The notes beneath the pieces were generated by a model that saw nothing but the letters and a program-made list of their open reading frames with translations, was not told where the DNA came from and did not search any database. This document shows, piece after piece, positions 49,675 through 61,679 of a stretch of DNA of 64,000 nt; within the stretch, counting starts at the first letter, position 1, and each line of letters starts with the position of its first letter. The position numbers and the translations under genes are program-made. Where the stretch lies: the NCBI GenBank assembly GCA_025716855.1, contig JAIXMQ010000074.1, forward strand, positions 1 through 64,000, in the 5' to 3' direction. The stretch is from Pilaira anomala. Taxonomy: Eukaryota; Mucoromycota; Mucoromycetes; Mucorales; Mucoraceae.

Positions 49675-51442
49675 AAAACCAATTGCATTAATTTTTTATG
49701 AACTCTCTTGGTTCTAAAAATTTGAAGACTAATTTAATCAAACTTCGTTTGGAAAAAAAAAACCCCCCCTTCCCCCCCCCCTTTTCCGCTTTATTTAAAT
49801 AAAAACTAATTCAACATAATAATGACACTGTTGATGTCAAGAAGCTTGAATTTCGCCCAATCGTGTAATCTATTTGGATTATATAAGACAAACATGATTC
49901 GTTTATTTTTTCTTGGCACACTGCTATAAAAAACAGGATAACATATATAATCTATCTAGAGATTGTATCAAGAAATGAACTACTTTGAAAAATACATGTG
50001 TTGTTGTTAGTGGTATCACAAAAAAAGTGATTCATTGTTGTCTAATATACTTTTTATAAACAGATTCCATATCTCCAAGATTGGGAGAGAAAAAGTTCGC
50101 GTCCAAGCGCGTTAGGGTGAGATCATTGTTAGTGAGTCAAGCAAAAATGTAATAATTTCTTCTTTTTCGACTATTTGAACAGAAGAGAAACTATCACATT
50201 TCATAAAATCCCAGAGCATCATAACCTTGTGACAAACAAAATGTCAAAGGATATACTGAAAGATGACAGATATAATTATGAAAAAGGCGGCAGGTAAGTT
50301 GGCATTCCTATTGATATATAAAGTAAAATACAATTATAGTCGCTTTACTATAATATATTATACTATATACATATAAGTAACCATGCGGAAAGCATGTACA
50401 CAACAAGAGTGTCCGAATGGATCGATAGTAAACCCCCCCCCCCGACGTTGTATATACGCCCGTTGTAAAGGCTACAAATTTATTACCACCTGTCCTGGTG
50501 GAGCCCTTTATGCGAAGGATTATCAAGTGTTCCAATCATCTAATCGATAAATACAATGTTGAGCCTGTTGTTTTTATCCTTTGCATCCACTTCACTCCTT
50601 CCCTCCCTTTCATCTGCCAATATCCTTACATGCCCTCCTTTTCCTCTCTTCTCTTCTTTCTTTTCTTCTTCTTTCCATCTAGCCTAGCGCTTCCTCTCCT
50701 TTACGCCCATTTCATTCTTTTGTAAATAGTCAATACACTCGAAGATAATGATCCTATAGACTCCAAGCTCTGAAGAATGGGCGCAGTCAGTCCATTTTGT
50801 GGATCCAACAATAATTCATCAACCACTATCAGCAACACCTTTACCACCTCTTGTTGCTTTGAAATATGTCTTCCAGCAGTCAAGGACGATCTTTGTTTGG
50901 ATTAACTAAAGATGAGAGGAGGCGACCCAACAGTCAAACTGGTATATGCAATTGCCAAGAAGGCTCTGGACTACCAGATTTGGGAGGATGAAAAGAAAGA
51001 AGATGTATTGATTGACGTTTGCGACAACACAAACAATCAATTCAAAAGGATCATGGAAGCAATGTAGTCTAGGTCTGAAGAGAATCAAAGAATTATGCTT
51101 TGGATGGTGCTCTTTTACACCGAAGCACATACATACATACAACATCTTCGTCAACGCAGCTTTTAAGGAAGATTCCCACAATTGTGAGCTCTAAAGATAT
51201 GAAGTGGGCTGCAGAGTTCGTCAAGCTGCAAGATGAAGAAAACAAAAACAAAAAATGTGCTAGTTATCAAGATGGTCTAGATGCAGGATACTTCAAGAAG
51301 TACTGGCAAGGATTCGACTCGCGTTTATGGGCTACGACTGAACTTGTTATTTATTTCTCATCTATTAAATAATAATAATAATAAAAAAAAAAGGGTGCGT
51401 TTGAATTATTTATTATGTATATGCTCTTTTGTTATAAAATAT
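49675..51442. other. Gene debris between RhoGAP and the membrane-protein gene
   Basis: C-rich runs at about 49763-49791 and an 11-C run at 50432-50442. At 50239-50292 (+) a short exon-like piece MSKDILKDDRYNYEKGG has a GTAAGT donor. A possible continuation (NHAESMYTTRVSEWIDSKPP, then CIYARCKGYKFITTCPGG) is broken by the C-run, which is one base too long for the frame. Further scraps lie at 50900-51060 (KKALDYQIWEDEKKEDVLID) and 51195-51370 (KKCASYQDGLDAGYFKKYWQ). No family recognised; probably decayed accessory genes. Confidence 0.4.
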
Positions 51443-51876
51443 TTAAATGTCATTCATCTTGACAAAAGTACCCTCTGTTGGTACACGTTTTTGCTTATAC
51501 TTGAATACAGCAAAACCAGCTATAGCTGCAACACCCACAATGACACCTACTGCAACACCCGCTTTGCCACCTGCTGATAAACCCGGACTATCAGCTGCAG
51601 TATGAGGTGTATTGACAACCGTGCTATTAGGTGTAAATGATCCCATAGCACATAAATTCGTATTGATTCTAGGTACAGGATCTGTACAGCTTGGATAAGT
51701 TAAATTAGATACAAAACTAGGTCGGCGCATTTGTGCGAATGTTCGAAGCCAATTCATGTTATAAGTAGGCTCATAAGTATTATAAACCATATGAATTACA
51801 TCTGCAATCACAAGATCTGCTCTAGCAGTATGACGAAAATCCCAATCTAAAAGCAAATATGTTTTAGAATTCCTCG

Positions 51877-51911
<35 letters not shown>

Positions 51912-52999
51912 CTTTCTTTCTTTATATAATTTAGTTACCAGAATGACCAGCAGCATTAATCAATAAATCAGTTCGAAATACGTTTTTTAAACTAATAAAA
52001 GCAACCTTAGCATTAGGCTTATATCCAGCAGCAGAAAGCCAATCTGTATAAGCTAAATCCTTTTTAAAGTTTGCAGGAGGTGTATCATCAATAACAAAAT
52101 CAACTTTAGAGAGAGCAGAATGAAATTCAGTAATGTTTTGAAAAGTAGTAGATTGATTGTTGGGAGCGATCAATTTCATGCCTAATTCATTACCACTAGT
52201 TTTTTAATGTATATAATTAAAATATATATATATATATATATATATTTACATACCTGCATCATGTACCAATGTTTGAAGATAAATATCAGAACGAACTGTC
52301 CAGGCATTATTCACAGTATCAAATGTTGTCCATGCGATGTTCTTACTGCCAGATTTTGCCAAGTTCTTTTTATGACAGTCATACATTTGCTTCACGAGAT
52401 CATAAATTTCTTTACCATAAGCTTCTTTTTCAAAAAAATGGGCAATAAAAATAATCCATGATGATTGCTGATATGTATAGTTTTCAATCAGAATCTAATT
52501 TAAATATATTTTTTTATAAATATAACTTACCTGGAGAGGAGTTAAATCATTATTACTGGCAGAAACACTAATATATTGTGGATTAGTGCCTACTACATTA
52601 TTCATTGGTTTTCCAGTAAAGACAGTATCAATGATTATACTGGTATTGGTGGGACCATCTTGAATATCGGGAAAACAGGGAGAGGTCACATTGGCACTTG
52701 GTTTTGCTGATTTTATAACATCTTTTAAGCCTAATAACTATATATAAGCAGAATCAGTATAACCAACAAAAAAGAAAAGGCAAGGGGTTAGAAACTTACT
52801 TCAAAAAATGGAAGAGAATCTAACTGGCTATCAACACCAACATTGGTTAAAGGTGTGTTCACAACAGCATGATACCCAGTCTTGTAATCATCTAAAGTAC
52901 TATTACAACATACAAGAGCGTATTTTTGATTGGTGATTAAATTTGTTAATACTTTATAAGTGTCAAAGTATTCTACTGTGAACCCATTTTTTGGATCTA

Positions 53000-53045
<46 letters not shown>

Positions 53046-53184
53046 TAATAATTGTTATTTAGACAACAAGTTCTTAAAACTCACCAGATTCTACTATTTT
53101 ATTTGTGTAATGGTTTTGGGCAAAGATACCATATATTAAACCAGTTAATATAATGAATAATGTTGATTTTTGAAATTGTCTCAT
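51443..53184 (-). CDS. Secretory type I membrane protein, possible periplasmic-binding-protein fold
   Basis: Exons (minus): 53085-53184, 52800-52996, 52531-52737, 52254-52494, 51939-52181 and 51443-51846; 463 residues. A signal peptide (MRQFQKSTLFIILTGLIYGI...FAQ) is followed by a lumenal or extracellular domain of about 390 residues with several N-glycosylation sequons. One membrane helix near the C-terminus (AGVAVGVIVGVAAIAGFAVF) precedes a short basic tail KYKQKRVPTEG. The order YALVCCNSTLDDY, PLTNVGVDSQLDSLPFFELL, a long helix WIIFIAHFFEKEAYGKEIYD and later DIYLQTLVHDAG resembles TroA/BtuF-type solute-binding folds, in which a backbone helix joins two lobes. That fold call is inference from pattern, not from a motif. 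The acceptor of exon 5 was set at ATTAG/GCATGAAA because the nearer AG leads to a stop. Confidence 0.6.
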
Positions 53185-53358
53185 TTCATTAATATTATGT
53201 AAATATAAAAAAAAAAGGGGGGGGGGTGGAGGGGGAAAGGGGAGAGGGAAGAAGAAAGTTTTTTTTTTTTTCCTTAAAAAAAAAAAGATAAAGGTCGGAG
53301 TGGTATGAGTATTTTAAAAGCTGTTGTACAAGAATTATAGTTATTTTTTTTTTTTTTT
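53185..53358. promoter_or_regulatory. Short G-rich spacer
   Basis: 174 bp between two minus-strand genes, containing a guanine-rich block (53217-53249, five or more G-runs) immediately upstream of the membrane-protein start. Promoter and possibly 5' UTR of that gene. Confidence 0.5.
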
Positions 53359-53602
53359 CTATTGTAAAATATTAACTAATCCGTCAATACGATAATATTT
53401 TGCCTAAGAAATAAAAAAATGAATTTAGTAAAGGTTCAATGATAAAATGAAATCGCATTACTTCTTGTAATAATTCTTGTCGACTAATAAAAAGAAAAAT
53501 AGCATTAGTTATAAATTTCACAAGAAAATAGGAATTGTCTTTACATTTTGACATCTTGAAGAATAGTAGGTGGAATCTATATATCAGAAATATTAGTTTT
53601 CT

Positions 53603-53635
<33 letters not shown>

Positions 53636-55097
53636 AAAAACTATTACCCTCAAATCTCTGAGATAATTCAAGACAAGCCGAAAATGAGATGGGTCACGAT
53701 CTATAAAGTACGATCCATCTGGTTCAGCTAAAATGGGGTGTCTTCCAGAGAACATGGTAGCCAATAAACTATTTGTGTCACGTCCAAGTGTACTTAAAGA
53801 CGTCTAAATTATTATACAGTGAGTAAAACCTTTTTGACCTTGTCAATCAACTTATTATCTTACTTCAAACATATTTCCTCCAACATTTAATCGAACTTTT
53901 TCATTAACAAACTTTTGTTCTGATAAAAAGAAAAAAGGTTAGAAATGAATTCTGTATACAAAACAAAAACTCTTTCTTACTTTGCTCAGTCTTTAATAAA
54001 GTCTTGTTGACATGTTCTTTTTCTTTTGAAAGCAATTTACATTTTGACATTAATTCCTTTGTCATTTTTATATAATCTTTTTCCATTTCTGACTGATGTT
54101 CTAATTTGGATTGAATAAATTTGTTATCCAACTCTTGTATTTTCTCCATAGTGGCATAGATTTCCTTGTAAATTTCTATAAATGAGAAAAAAGTGAAAGT
54201 TATTAAAAATTTTCATGTAAATAATACATGTTATGTACTTGCCTTTTTTTACATTGTCATAGGATTCATTTAATGCTCGATATTGTGGCCTATAATCTTT
54301 TTTTTTTTTTAAAAGAAAAAAAGTTGGTGATTTTCTTGGGCTAAAATATATATATATATATATATCATACGAGCATTTTACCTTCCCAAATAACTGATGT
54401 TTTTACATCTAATTTCATTATGATTGTATCAATGGATTCATGATCTTCGTACTGTGGTAAAGGCAAGTATCCAGATCGTGTATTTTTCTCAGTTGTACTC
54501 ACTTCTTCTTCTTCCTCTTGATCACTTACTTCTAAATGATCAATTGCTGTAAATAAAGAATTCGAAATACTGACACTATCCGCTTGCCTTCGAAAAGCTT
54601 TTTTATCAATACTCTCATTATCTTCTACATCATCATAATCGTCATATCCACTTCGTTCTTCATACTCGTTTCTATCTTCATTTTGATCGCTTGTGGAAAT
54701 AGTATGTAATGATAGTGAACTGTTTTCAAATCCGTGTAATCGTGAATCGCTACCACTTCCGGAAGAATCGATAAACGAATGTCGCTGATGAAGTTGGCGT
54801 CGGTCTTGATAAATCGGATAAACTATATTTGTACAAATGTTAAAACTTTTATAACAAAAACTCTTTATTTTTTTTTTCTACTAGGTTACCATCTTGAATC
54901 TCGGTAGTATTACTGTAATCTTGGTATACAATCTCTGAAAGAGAAGGGTGGTGATGGATAGGTGATCGATGAGCATTACCATGGTAACTTAAGTTGTTAC
55001 CACTATTGTTACTATGTGCCACAGTTGTTGGCCAAGGTGGAGGAGGTTCAAATATATCTGTGAAAAAGTATTGTGGGGGTTGATCTCTCTTTCTCAT
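53359..55097 (-). CDS. KCTD-like BTB/POZ (K+ channel tetramerisation) domain protein
   Basis: Exons (minus): 54890-55097, 54382-54822, 54243-54296, 53981-54175, 53864-53919, 53648-53803, 53545-53576, 53462-53483 and 53359-53403; 402 residues. The N-terminal half is disordered, with Pro/His-rich and acidic stretches. Residues about 235-300 are coiled coil (MEKIQELDNKFIQSKLEHQS). The C-terminal BTB of the T1 type is complete: VRLNVGGNMFETSLSTLGRD, SLLATMFSGRH, DGSYFIDRDPSHFRLVLNYL, RDLR and the final QELLQEAKYYRIDGLV. Such proteins often act as cullin-3 adaptors or scaffold oligomers. Intron 3 requires a GC donor (AAAAAAG/GCAAGT at 54242) to keep the frame. Confidence 0.92.
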
Positions 55098-55865
55098 TTT
55101 TTTTTTTTTTTAAGTTCTAACAAAGAAAGGAAAAGAATTAAAAAATACTCTGTTGTTATTGTTGTTGTTGTTATATTGGCTTTTATACTTTCTTGTACCA
55201 TGTACAGTCGCGTGATAAGTAACAACAGAGTCACAGATGTGTGTGTTAGTAATATTGCTGTGTGTGTATAGGATTATCATATGCCAAAACAGAAAAAAAA
55301 GTTTAACCTGTCATGAAAGAACTCCTTCAGTCACAAGTAAACATATGAAATGAAATGATGAAAGAGAGAAAAAAAAAAAAAAAAAAGGAATACATATAGA
55401 AGCTTTAAATAGTCTTTTTTTTTTAAAAAAAAAAAAACAGAGAAAAACTTGAATTATTATCTACAAATACAAAAGTCAAAGGCCTTAACACCGTATGAGC
55501 ACTGCTGCAGCATAAACATTCATGTGTGTTCAAAGAAGCTGATTCAGGTCCCTTTCTTTTTCGCTGGATGAGTTTACCACACTTTGTCCCATGTGGACAA
55601 TTAAACCGGAATCTCGGAACAAAATTACGTCTTCACGTAGTAAGATCCTTTTTAAATAGGTACAAATGTATCCTGACCAATAATTAGCCTATGTAAACTG
55701 AAATATATTTGGAAATTTGTGTTAATGCAAATAATTATGTATATTGTTTAAATGTGATTTTTATTTTATTTTATTGATATGTAGCTAATATAATATAGAA
55801 GAATGAAGAAATGATTTTTTATTGTTGCTTATATGTATTTATAATGAATGTATTAACTGGTTATT
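55098..55865. other. Intergenic region, no supported gene
   Basis: 768 bp: poly-T at the KCTD start, (TTG)n-like run near 55150-55175, poly-A near 55370-55386, then AT-rich sequence before the XPB stop. Holds the KCTD-like promoter and XPB 3' UTR. Confidence 0.5.
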
Positions 55866-58589
55866 TTACTTTCTTCCCAAAAACTTCTTGAACAGGTTAT
55901 GATGTTCTTTGGGAGGAGCACCACCATTACCACGACCACGACCAGCGAACTGACCACCTGAATTACGATTATATTCAAGATAAGCCATATTATCACCACC
56001 AGCTAATGTCTTTGTCGTTGTCACTTGTCTCTTTACCAGACCTGAAGTACGATTCTTGGCAGCCACTTTACGATCCGTGATCTTACCCACATCGTCCACA
56101 TTAATCAACTCTTCGTCTCTTAAATCCGTATCATTTGTTAACAAGACAGCTTTCAAGAGATCCATTTGTTCTTGATGTGTTCTAAACACAATATTTGGAT
56201 CACTATCCATACCTTCCAAGTTTGTAATCACTTTAAATGCATAACCTTGATCGATCAAGAACTGTTGACGTTTAGTGGAATAATACATTTCTTGTGTATC
56301 TCTTGAAACAAGTGAATAAAAGAAAGCATTGAAACCTTCATCATTACGTCTCTTGGCTCTCAAGATACGACCTAAACGTTGTGCTTCTTGACGTCTAGAA
56401 CCATAATGAGATGAAATTTGAATTAAACAAGTAGCTTCAGGCAAATCAATACTGGTATCACCCACTTTAGATAAAAAGATGGTACTGACAGCTGGATTAT
56501 ATTGGAAGTTTTGTAAAATACGCATACGTTCTTGCTGACCTGTACCACCATAAATATAAGGTTTTCCTAATTTCTTTGCGTACTCAATCAATGCATATAC
56601 ATTATCAGAAAACACAATGATTTTATCACCACGTCTTTCATGATATCCAATAAGGTATTGGCATGCTTGGAATTTCTTTGGGTTCATTACATAAAGTAAA
56701 GTACGTTTACGTGAGTTTTCATATAAGTATTCTTTATAGAATTCAGGTGTCATTGGGCACCATACTTCTGCACATTGAACATTTGCAATATGGCCACGAC
56801 TCGCCAAATCCATCCAATTTGCCTCATACAACTTGGGTCCAATCAAGAAATTCAAATCATCAATCTTTTCATCTTCACGTACTAATGTAGCTGTTAATCC
56901 TAATTTAGCATGTGCAGCAATTGTAGTGACCACTGTACGAAACATGTTTGCAGGTACAACATGGACTTCATCTAGTAATAAGAAACCCCACTCTCTTGAC
57001 TCTAAAAACTCCATCATCTTTTGTGCATCATATGAACGTTTACGTTTATTAGCGACCATTGAATAGGTGGAGATAACAATACCTGATGCACCCGAGAATT
57101 TCTCTTTACAGTCGGATGTAAATACAGCCACTTGATTTTCTTTAATACTACTCCATTGTAAAAATTGCTGTTTCCATTGCATAACGGAGACAGATGATGT
57201 ACATAAGACAAGACAACTCTTTTTAATTGTACAGGCTGCTGTAATACCAACTAAGGTTTTACCTGCACCACAAGGCAACACAATAATACCGGATCTGGCA
57301 CGACCGTTACCAAACATTTTAGAAAGACTCTTTTCTTGGTAAGGACGAATAGTTGTAGTAGGCTTAAGATCGATTTCAAGGTTAGCATTAAGTGTATCAT
57401 TACGAAAATCGTACTCTTCCAACATGGGATAATCAATATCATTACATCTCTTTTTAATGTTCTATGTATAAAGCATTCAATATTTTCATCCTGTAAACAT
57501 ATACAAATATATAGCTTACCTCCACATGTTCAGCAGCAATTTCAAATGAATGCACTTGTTCACCACCAAAATCATCTTCTTCATCTTCTTTATCAATCCC
57601 TACAACCGCACCAAAATATTTAGCTTCATCCTTTTTACGTTCCTCTTCTTCAGCCGTCAACTCTTTAATCTTTTCAATACTTCCATCATCTGTTTCCTTT
57701 AACTTTGAAACACCTGGAATAGTTAAATCCTTTCCAGTAGGTTTTGAAGTAGTTAAAAGAGCCGAGGCACCAGGAGGAGCACTGATGATTGCATCATTTT
57801 CATCACGTACAATACGTCCAGAGCTAATAATCGGATCTTTCAATAACATTTGTAATGTCTCTGGATGAGAAGATTCGACAAAATAACGATTGTGTTTCAG
57901 TACAAGTTTAACTTTTCCGTAAGATAATGTACATTGTCGAATGAATTGAGTGATTGAATCTGGAACAGGTACTTTACAAAGACGATTCAAGACTTCAATA
58001 ATATCTTCTGTTTCTAATCCAACAGAAACTGCGGCATAAAGTGAATAAGGGGTTAATTTATATTCATGAATATGCGCAGGACTATTTTACAGATAAGTTT
58101 TCAGTTTTTTAATATTAAAATCAATAATATCTTTACTTACCGACTAACAGGTTCACTAATAGCAACCAAGAAATCTTGTGCTTGTTCTGCAATAGGTGAA
58201 AATCCTTCTAAAATAATATGACCATCCTCTGGACTGATCCATAAAGGTCTTGAAGCATGATCTTTCTTTAAAGGAAGGTTGGTATAATCTTCACGACCAA
58301 AGATATGTGAAATGAAGTCGGATTTATTCGTTTCCTGTAAGTCGTGGCTTTTTAAAGACCCAATCTCTAAATTAGCATTCTTGGGAACTGGATAAACAAA
58401 AGTAAATACTTTACTCCCTTTATACAACTCATTTCTTTTTTACCATAAAGTTTAGATTGTAAAGTATCGTCTAATTGAATATCATCGTCTTCTTCGTCAC
58501 TGTTAACCTCTATTTATTTACATGTTATCAAAAAGAGTTTTATTTATTTATTAACAGAAAGGGCTACCATCGATTCTTCTTTTGCTCAT
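55866..58589 (-). CDS. SSL2: TFIIH helicase subunit XPB/Ssl2
   Basis: Exons (minus): 58568-58589, 58141-58509, 57520-58081 and 55866-57461; about 849 residues once the frame is closed. The N-terminal XPB domain has [40 protein letters not shown] and [20 protein letters not shown]. Helicase motifs: Walker A LPCGAGKT (residues about 381-388), DEVH box (482-485), [10 protein letters not shown], the arginine-rich motif VI ([15 protein letters not shown]). The C-terminus ends [12 protein letters not shown] is the DNA translocase of TFIIH for promoter opening and nucleotide excision repair. In exon 2 the acidic N-terminus ([18 protein letters not shown]) and [13 protein letters not shown] are in different frames: one base is missing at 58434-58435 as written, or a 26-nt intron is removed. 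The gene is essential and otherwise intact, so I do not call it a pseudogene. Confidence 0.95.
58410..58445 (-). other. Frame break in XPB exon 2
   Basis: After GGT AAA AAA GA the frame needs one more base before AAT GAG TTG. Losing one A from GAAAATGAG would explain it. Alternatively GTAAAAAAGA...ATAAAG (26 nt) could be spliced, which restores phase exactly (LYG then SKVFTF) but is far shorter than other introns here. Confidence 0.7.
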
Positions 58590-59550
58590 TCCTTATTCTT
58601 AGTAATACAAAGTAAGAAAAGAAGAAAAAAAAAAGAATCAAAGAAAAACCGCAGTTTATAACTAGTGGGTTTTGTTGTTTTTGCTTTAAAAGCTGTCACG
58701 GTGTTTTTTTTTTGTTAAAAAAAAAAAAAGCAGAAATGAGAACGAATGAACTCTTTCTCTGTAAGCAAAGTTTTACTGCTGGATTTTTATCTCGCTCTAT
58801 TATATTTATAAGCACCATTGTAATTGAGAACAAAAGAGTGACATAGTAGAGATCTCTTGAGTTGAATTAAATAAAAATGAAGGCGTGACAAAGATCACAT
58901 TCAATTTAATCCACTCCTTTTCGTGCCTAGTAGAATATTTTTCAGACTTGATTATCGTTTTTAAAAAAAGAGTAACGTTTACGAAAAGTATCTGTAAAAA
59001 GAATACAAAAAAAAAAGAAGCAGAACTGTCAGAAAATTAAAATAATTACAATTGGTGAAAACCACGCCTATTCAGTAGTTACAGTTTCATTTGAATAAAA
59101 ACTTCTTTTCCATGCATTGAAATCGAATGCCAAAATTTGCCTCATTATATATGATTTGCATACCACAACATAACGTACATAATGGAGACTGGAACATAAA
59201 TTCTTAGTATATATTTTGACTAATTTATAATGAAGCGCAGTAACTTGCGCTTTTCCTCCTAACATTTTATTGGTCACACTGTTACATAAGCAAAGAGTGC
59301 GTTGGATTTTTTTTTCCCAGTCGTACCCTGAAGAATTAATTGAATTAAAAAAAAAAAAGGTCTTTTTCATGTAGTACCAAGATTTTTTTTTTTTAAAAAA
59401 AAACCATTGAATTTACTGGCGTTCCCGAATTATAAATGAATGCATTAATGAGTAAATAGATATGCACGCGTTGTAAAAACAAATGTTTTCAACAAAAAAA
59501 AAAAGAACAATTGAAAAGTGACGGTAAGATAAAAACGCACCCTGTCTTTA

Positions 59551-59582
<32 letters not shown>

Positions 59583-60038
59583 GTAAATCATTTAAGAAAC
59601 CTTAAAAGTAACTTGAAATAAGAAACCTATCAAGTTTTTCCCGAGAAAGTTCGTGTGTTACAGTCAATTTGGCTTATAAAAATAAAAAACTGGGCTTTAA
59701 ATATGAAAGAAGAATAATTTCGTTGCTAAGTGATACTTATTAGCCAAGATTTACGTTATTCATTCATAGCAGATCTTATTCTGTATTCTGCAAGAGGAAT
59801 ACAATGTACCCATTGTGTAAAGAAAAAGAAACGGAAGATCTCTAAATATTTCACATGATCTTTTTATATAAATTTAAAGTGAAACGATGATCACAAACGA
59901 TTGGTTACTGATTTTAAATACCTTTCGAAAAAAAAAAAAAAAGTTTTAATGGCTATACATTTTTGGTATTTTTCTTTTTTCTTTTTTTTTTCTCTTTATA
60001 AATAAATAAATAATAATAATAAAGACAACAAGTATATA
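58590..60038. promoter_or_regulatory. Divergent intergenic region (XPB / nucleotide-sugar transporter)
   Basis: 1.45 kb with poly-A/T runs (58697-58727, 59347-59402, 59558-59582). A 100-codon minus frame at 59068-59370 is open, but its composition and lack of any recognisable motif do not support a gene. Confidence 0.45.
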
Positions 60039-61245
60039 ATGTCAGTGTATCAACAATCACGGCGGACGTTTGGTAACAAGAGTGTTTTACCTACTTCAAA
60101 TGACATGGACTCTAAAAACCAAAGTAAGTAACAAAAAAAAAGGAGGAGAGGGAGAAGAGGGATCATCTCATCATCTAGTTACTTATTACTTTTTTTGATT
60201 AGGTCAAGCAGTACTTTTCGGTTTAAGTCGAAAGCAACTTTCACTGATTGTGTTGGTAGTTCAGAATAGTACACTTGTATTGATGATGAGGTATTCGCGC
60301 ATTGTACAAAAACCGGGACAAACAATGTATATTGCTTCTACAGCAGTATTTTTAGCAGAGGTATTAAAGATTATTGCATGTTTAATGGTGATGCGACATC
60401 AACAAGGAACTTGGGATAGGTTTAGTACGATGGTCAAAAGAGAGATATTAGGGAAACCGAGCGAGACATTAAAAATGCTTATTCCATCTGGTCTTTACGC
60501 ACTTCAAAACAATTTATTATATGTCGCATTAAGTAATTTAGAAGCGGCAACATTTCAAGTAACCTACCAAATGAAAATTATGTCAACTGCTATATTCAGT
60601 GTGGCTTTATTAGGAAGAAGTTTAACTCGAGATAAATGGTTGGCACTTTTACTATTAATGATTGGTGTCACTCTTGTTCAATCTCAAAGTATGTCTTCTT
60701 CTTCTGCTTCTACTTCTTCTTCAAGTACTACTTCAACTACTACAACCAAAGTAGATGAAATCTTATTGGCACCTCAAAATCCTTTTATTGGTTTAATGGC
60801 AGTAATCACAAGTTGTATTTCTTCAGGTTTTGCTGGTTGTTATTTTGAAAAGATTTTAAAGACATCGGATACTTCAATGTGGGTACGTAATATTCAATTG
60901 GGAATATCAGGAGCTTTATTTTCGCTGGTCGGGATGCTAGCTTATGATATACAACCTATCATGGATGGTGGATTATTACAAGGTTATAATTGGCTTACTT
61001 GGGTTGTTGTAGCAAATCAAGCATTAGGTGGTTTATTAGTTGCTATCGTTGTAAAATATGCTGATAATATTTTAAAAGGCTTTGCTACCAGTTTGTCGAT
61101 CATTGTTTCTGGTGTAATCAGTATTTACTTATTTGGTTTTCAGCCTTCTGGTGTCTTCATCGTTGGTGCATTTATTGTCATGTCTTCGTCTTACCTTTAT
61201 GGAATAGATTTCTCAAAGCGATTCTCTCGTGTAAAACCACTCTAA
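60039..61245 (+). CDS. Golgi nucleotide-sugar transporter (SLC35A type)
   Basis: Exons 60039-60123 and 60203-61245; 375 residues. About ten membrane helices of the SLC35A family: LVVQNSTLVLMMRYSRI, TAVFLAEVLKIIACLMVM, LIPSGLYALQNNLLYVALSN, LEAATFQVTYQMKIMSTAIF, RDKWLALLLLMIGVTLVQ, VITSCISSGFAGCYFEKILK, SMWVRNIQLGISGALFSLVG, ADNILKGFATSLSIIVSGV and FIVGAFIVMSSSYLYG. The motif set matches UDP-GlcNAc, UDP-galactose and CMP-sialic acid carriers; UDP-GlcNAc or UDP-Gal is the likely substrate in a fungus. An unusual Ser/Thr run (SSSSASTSSSS) lies in the loop between helices 5 and 6. Confidence 0.93.
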
Positions 61246-61645
61246 AAAAGATTATTTATATACATCTCTTCTTACTTAATAATAACACTAAATAATAATG
61301 ATATATCAAACCCCCCTTTTTTTTTTCTTTATTTCTTTCTTTCTTTCTATCTATCTGTATATATATACACTCACACACTCACTCACACTCACTCACACTC
61401 ACTCACACTTCACAAAAGATATAATAAAACCTCTATTTCATATACATAAATCTTATTTTTAGCATCAATCTGCGTTACATGGGACAATTGTCATCCTTTT
61501 ACTATTTTTCACGTTTTCTTTGATCCATTTACCAATTGTGCAACAATCTTTTTTTATGTATACCTTTCACAACAGCATCACAAACCACAAAATATATATA
61601 TATATACATAATCATGTTTTTATTATGTAACTATCTTTTGTAAAT

Positions 61646-61679
<34 letters not shown>

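Noticed and set aside
59068..59370. 100-codon minus frame between XPB and the nucleotide-sugar transporter
   Set aside because: No motif, poly-Phe start from a poly-A tract, no exon partners.
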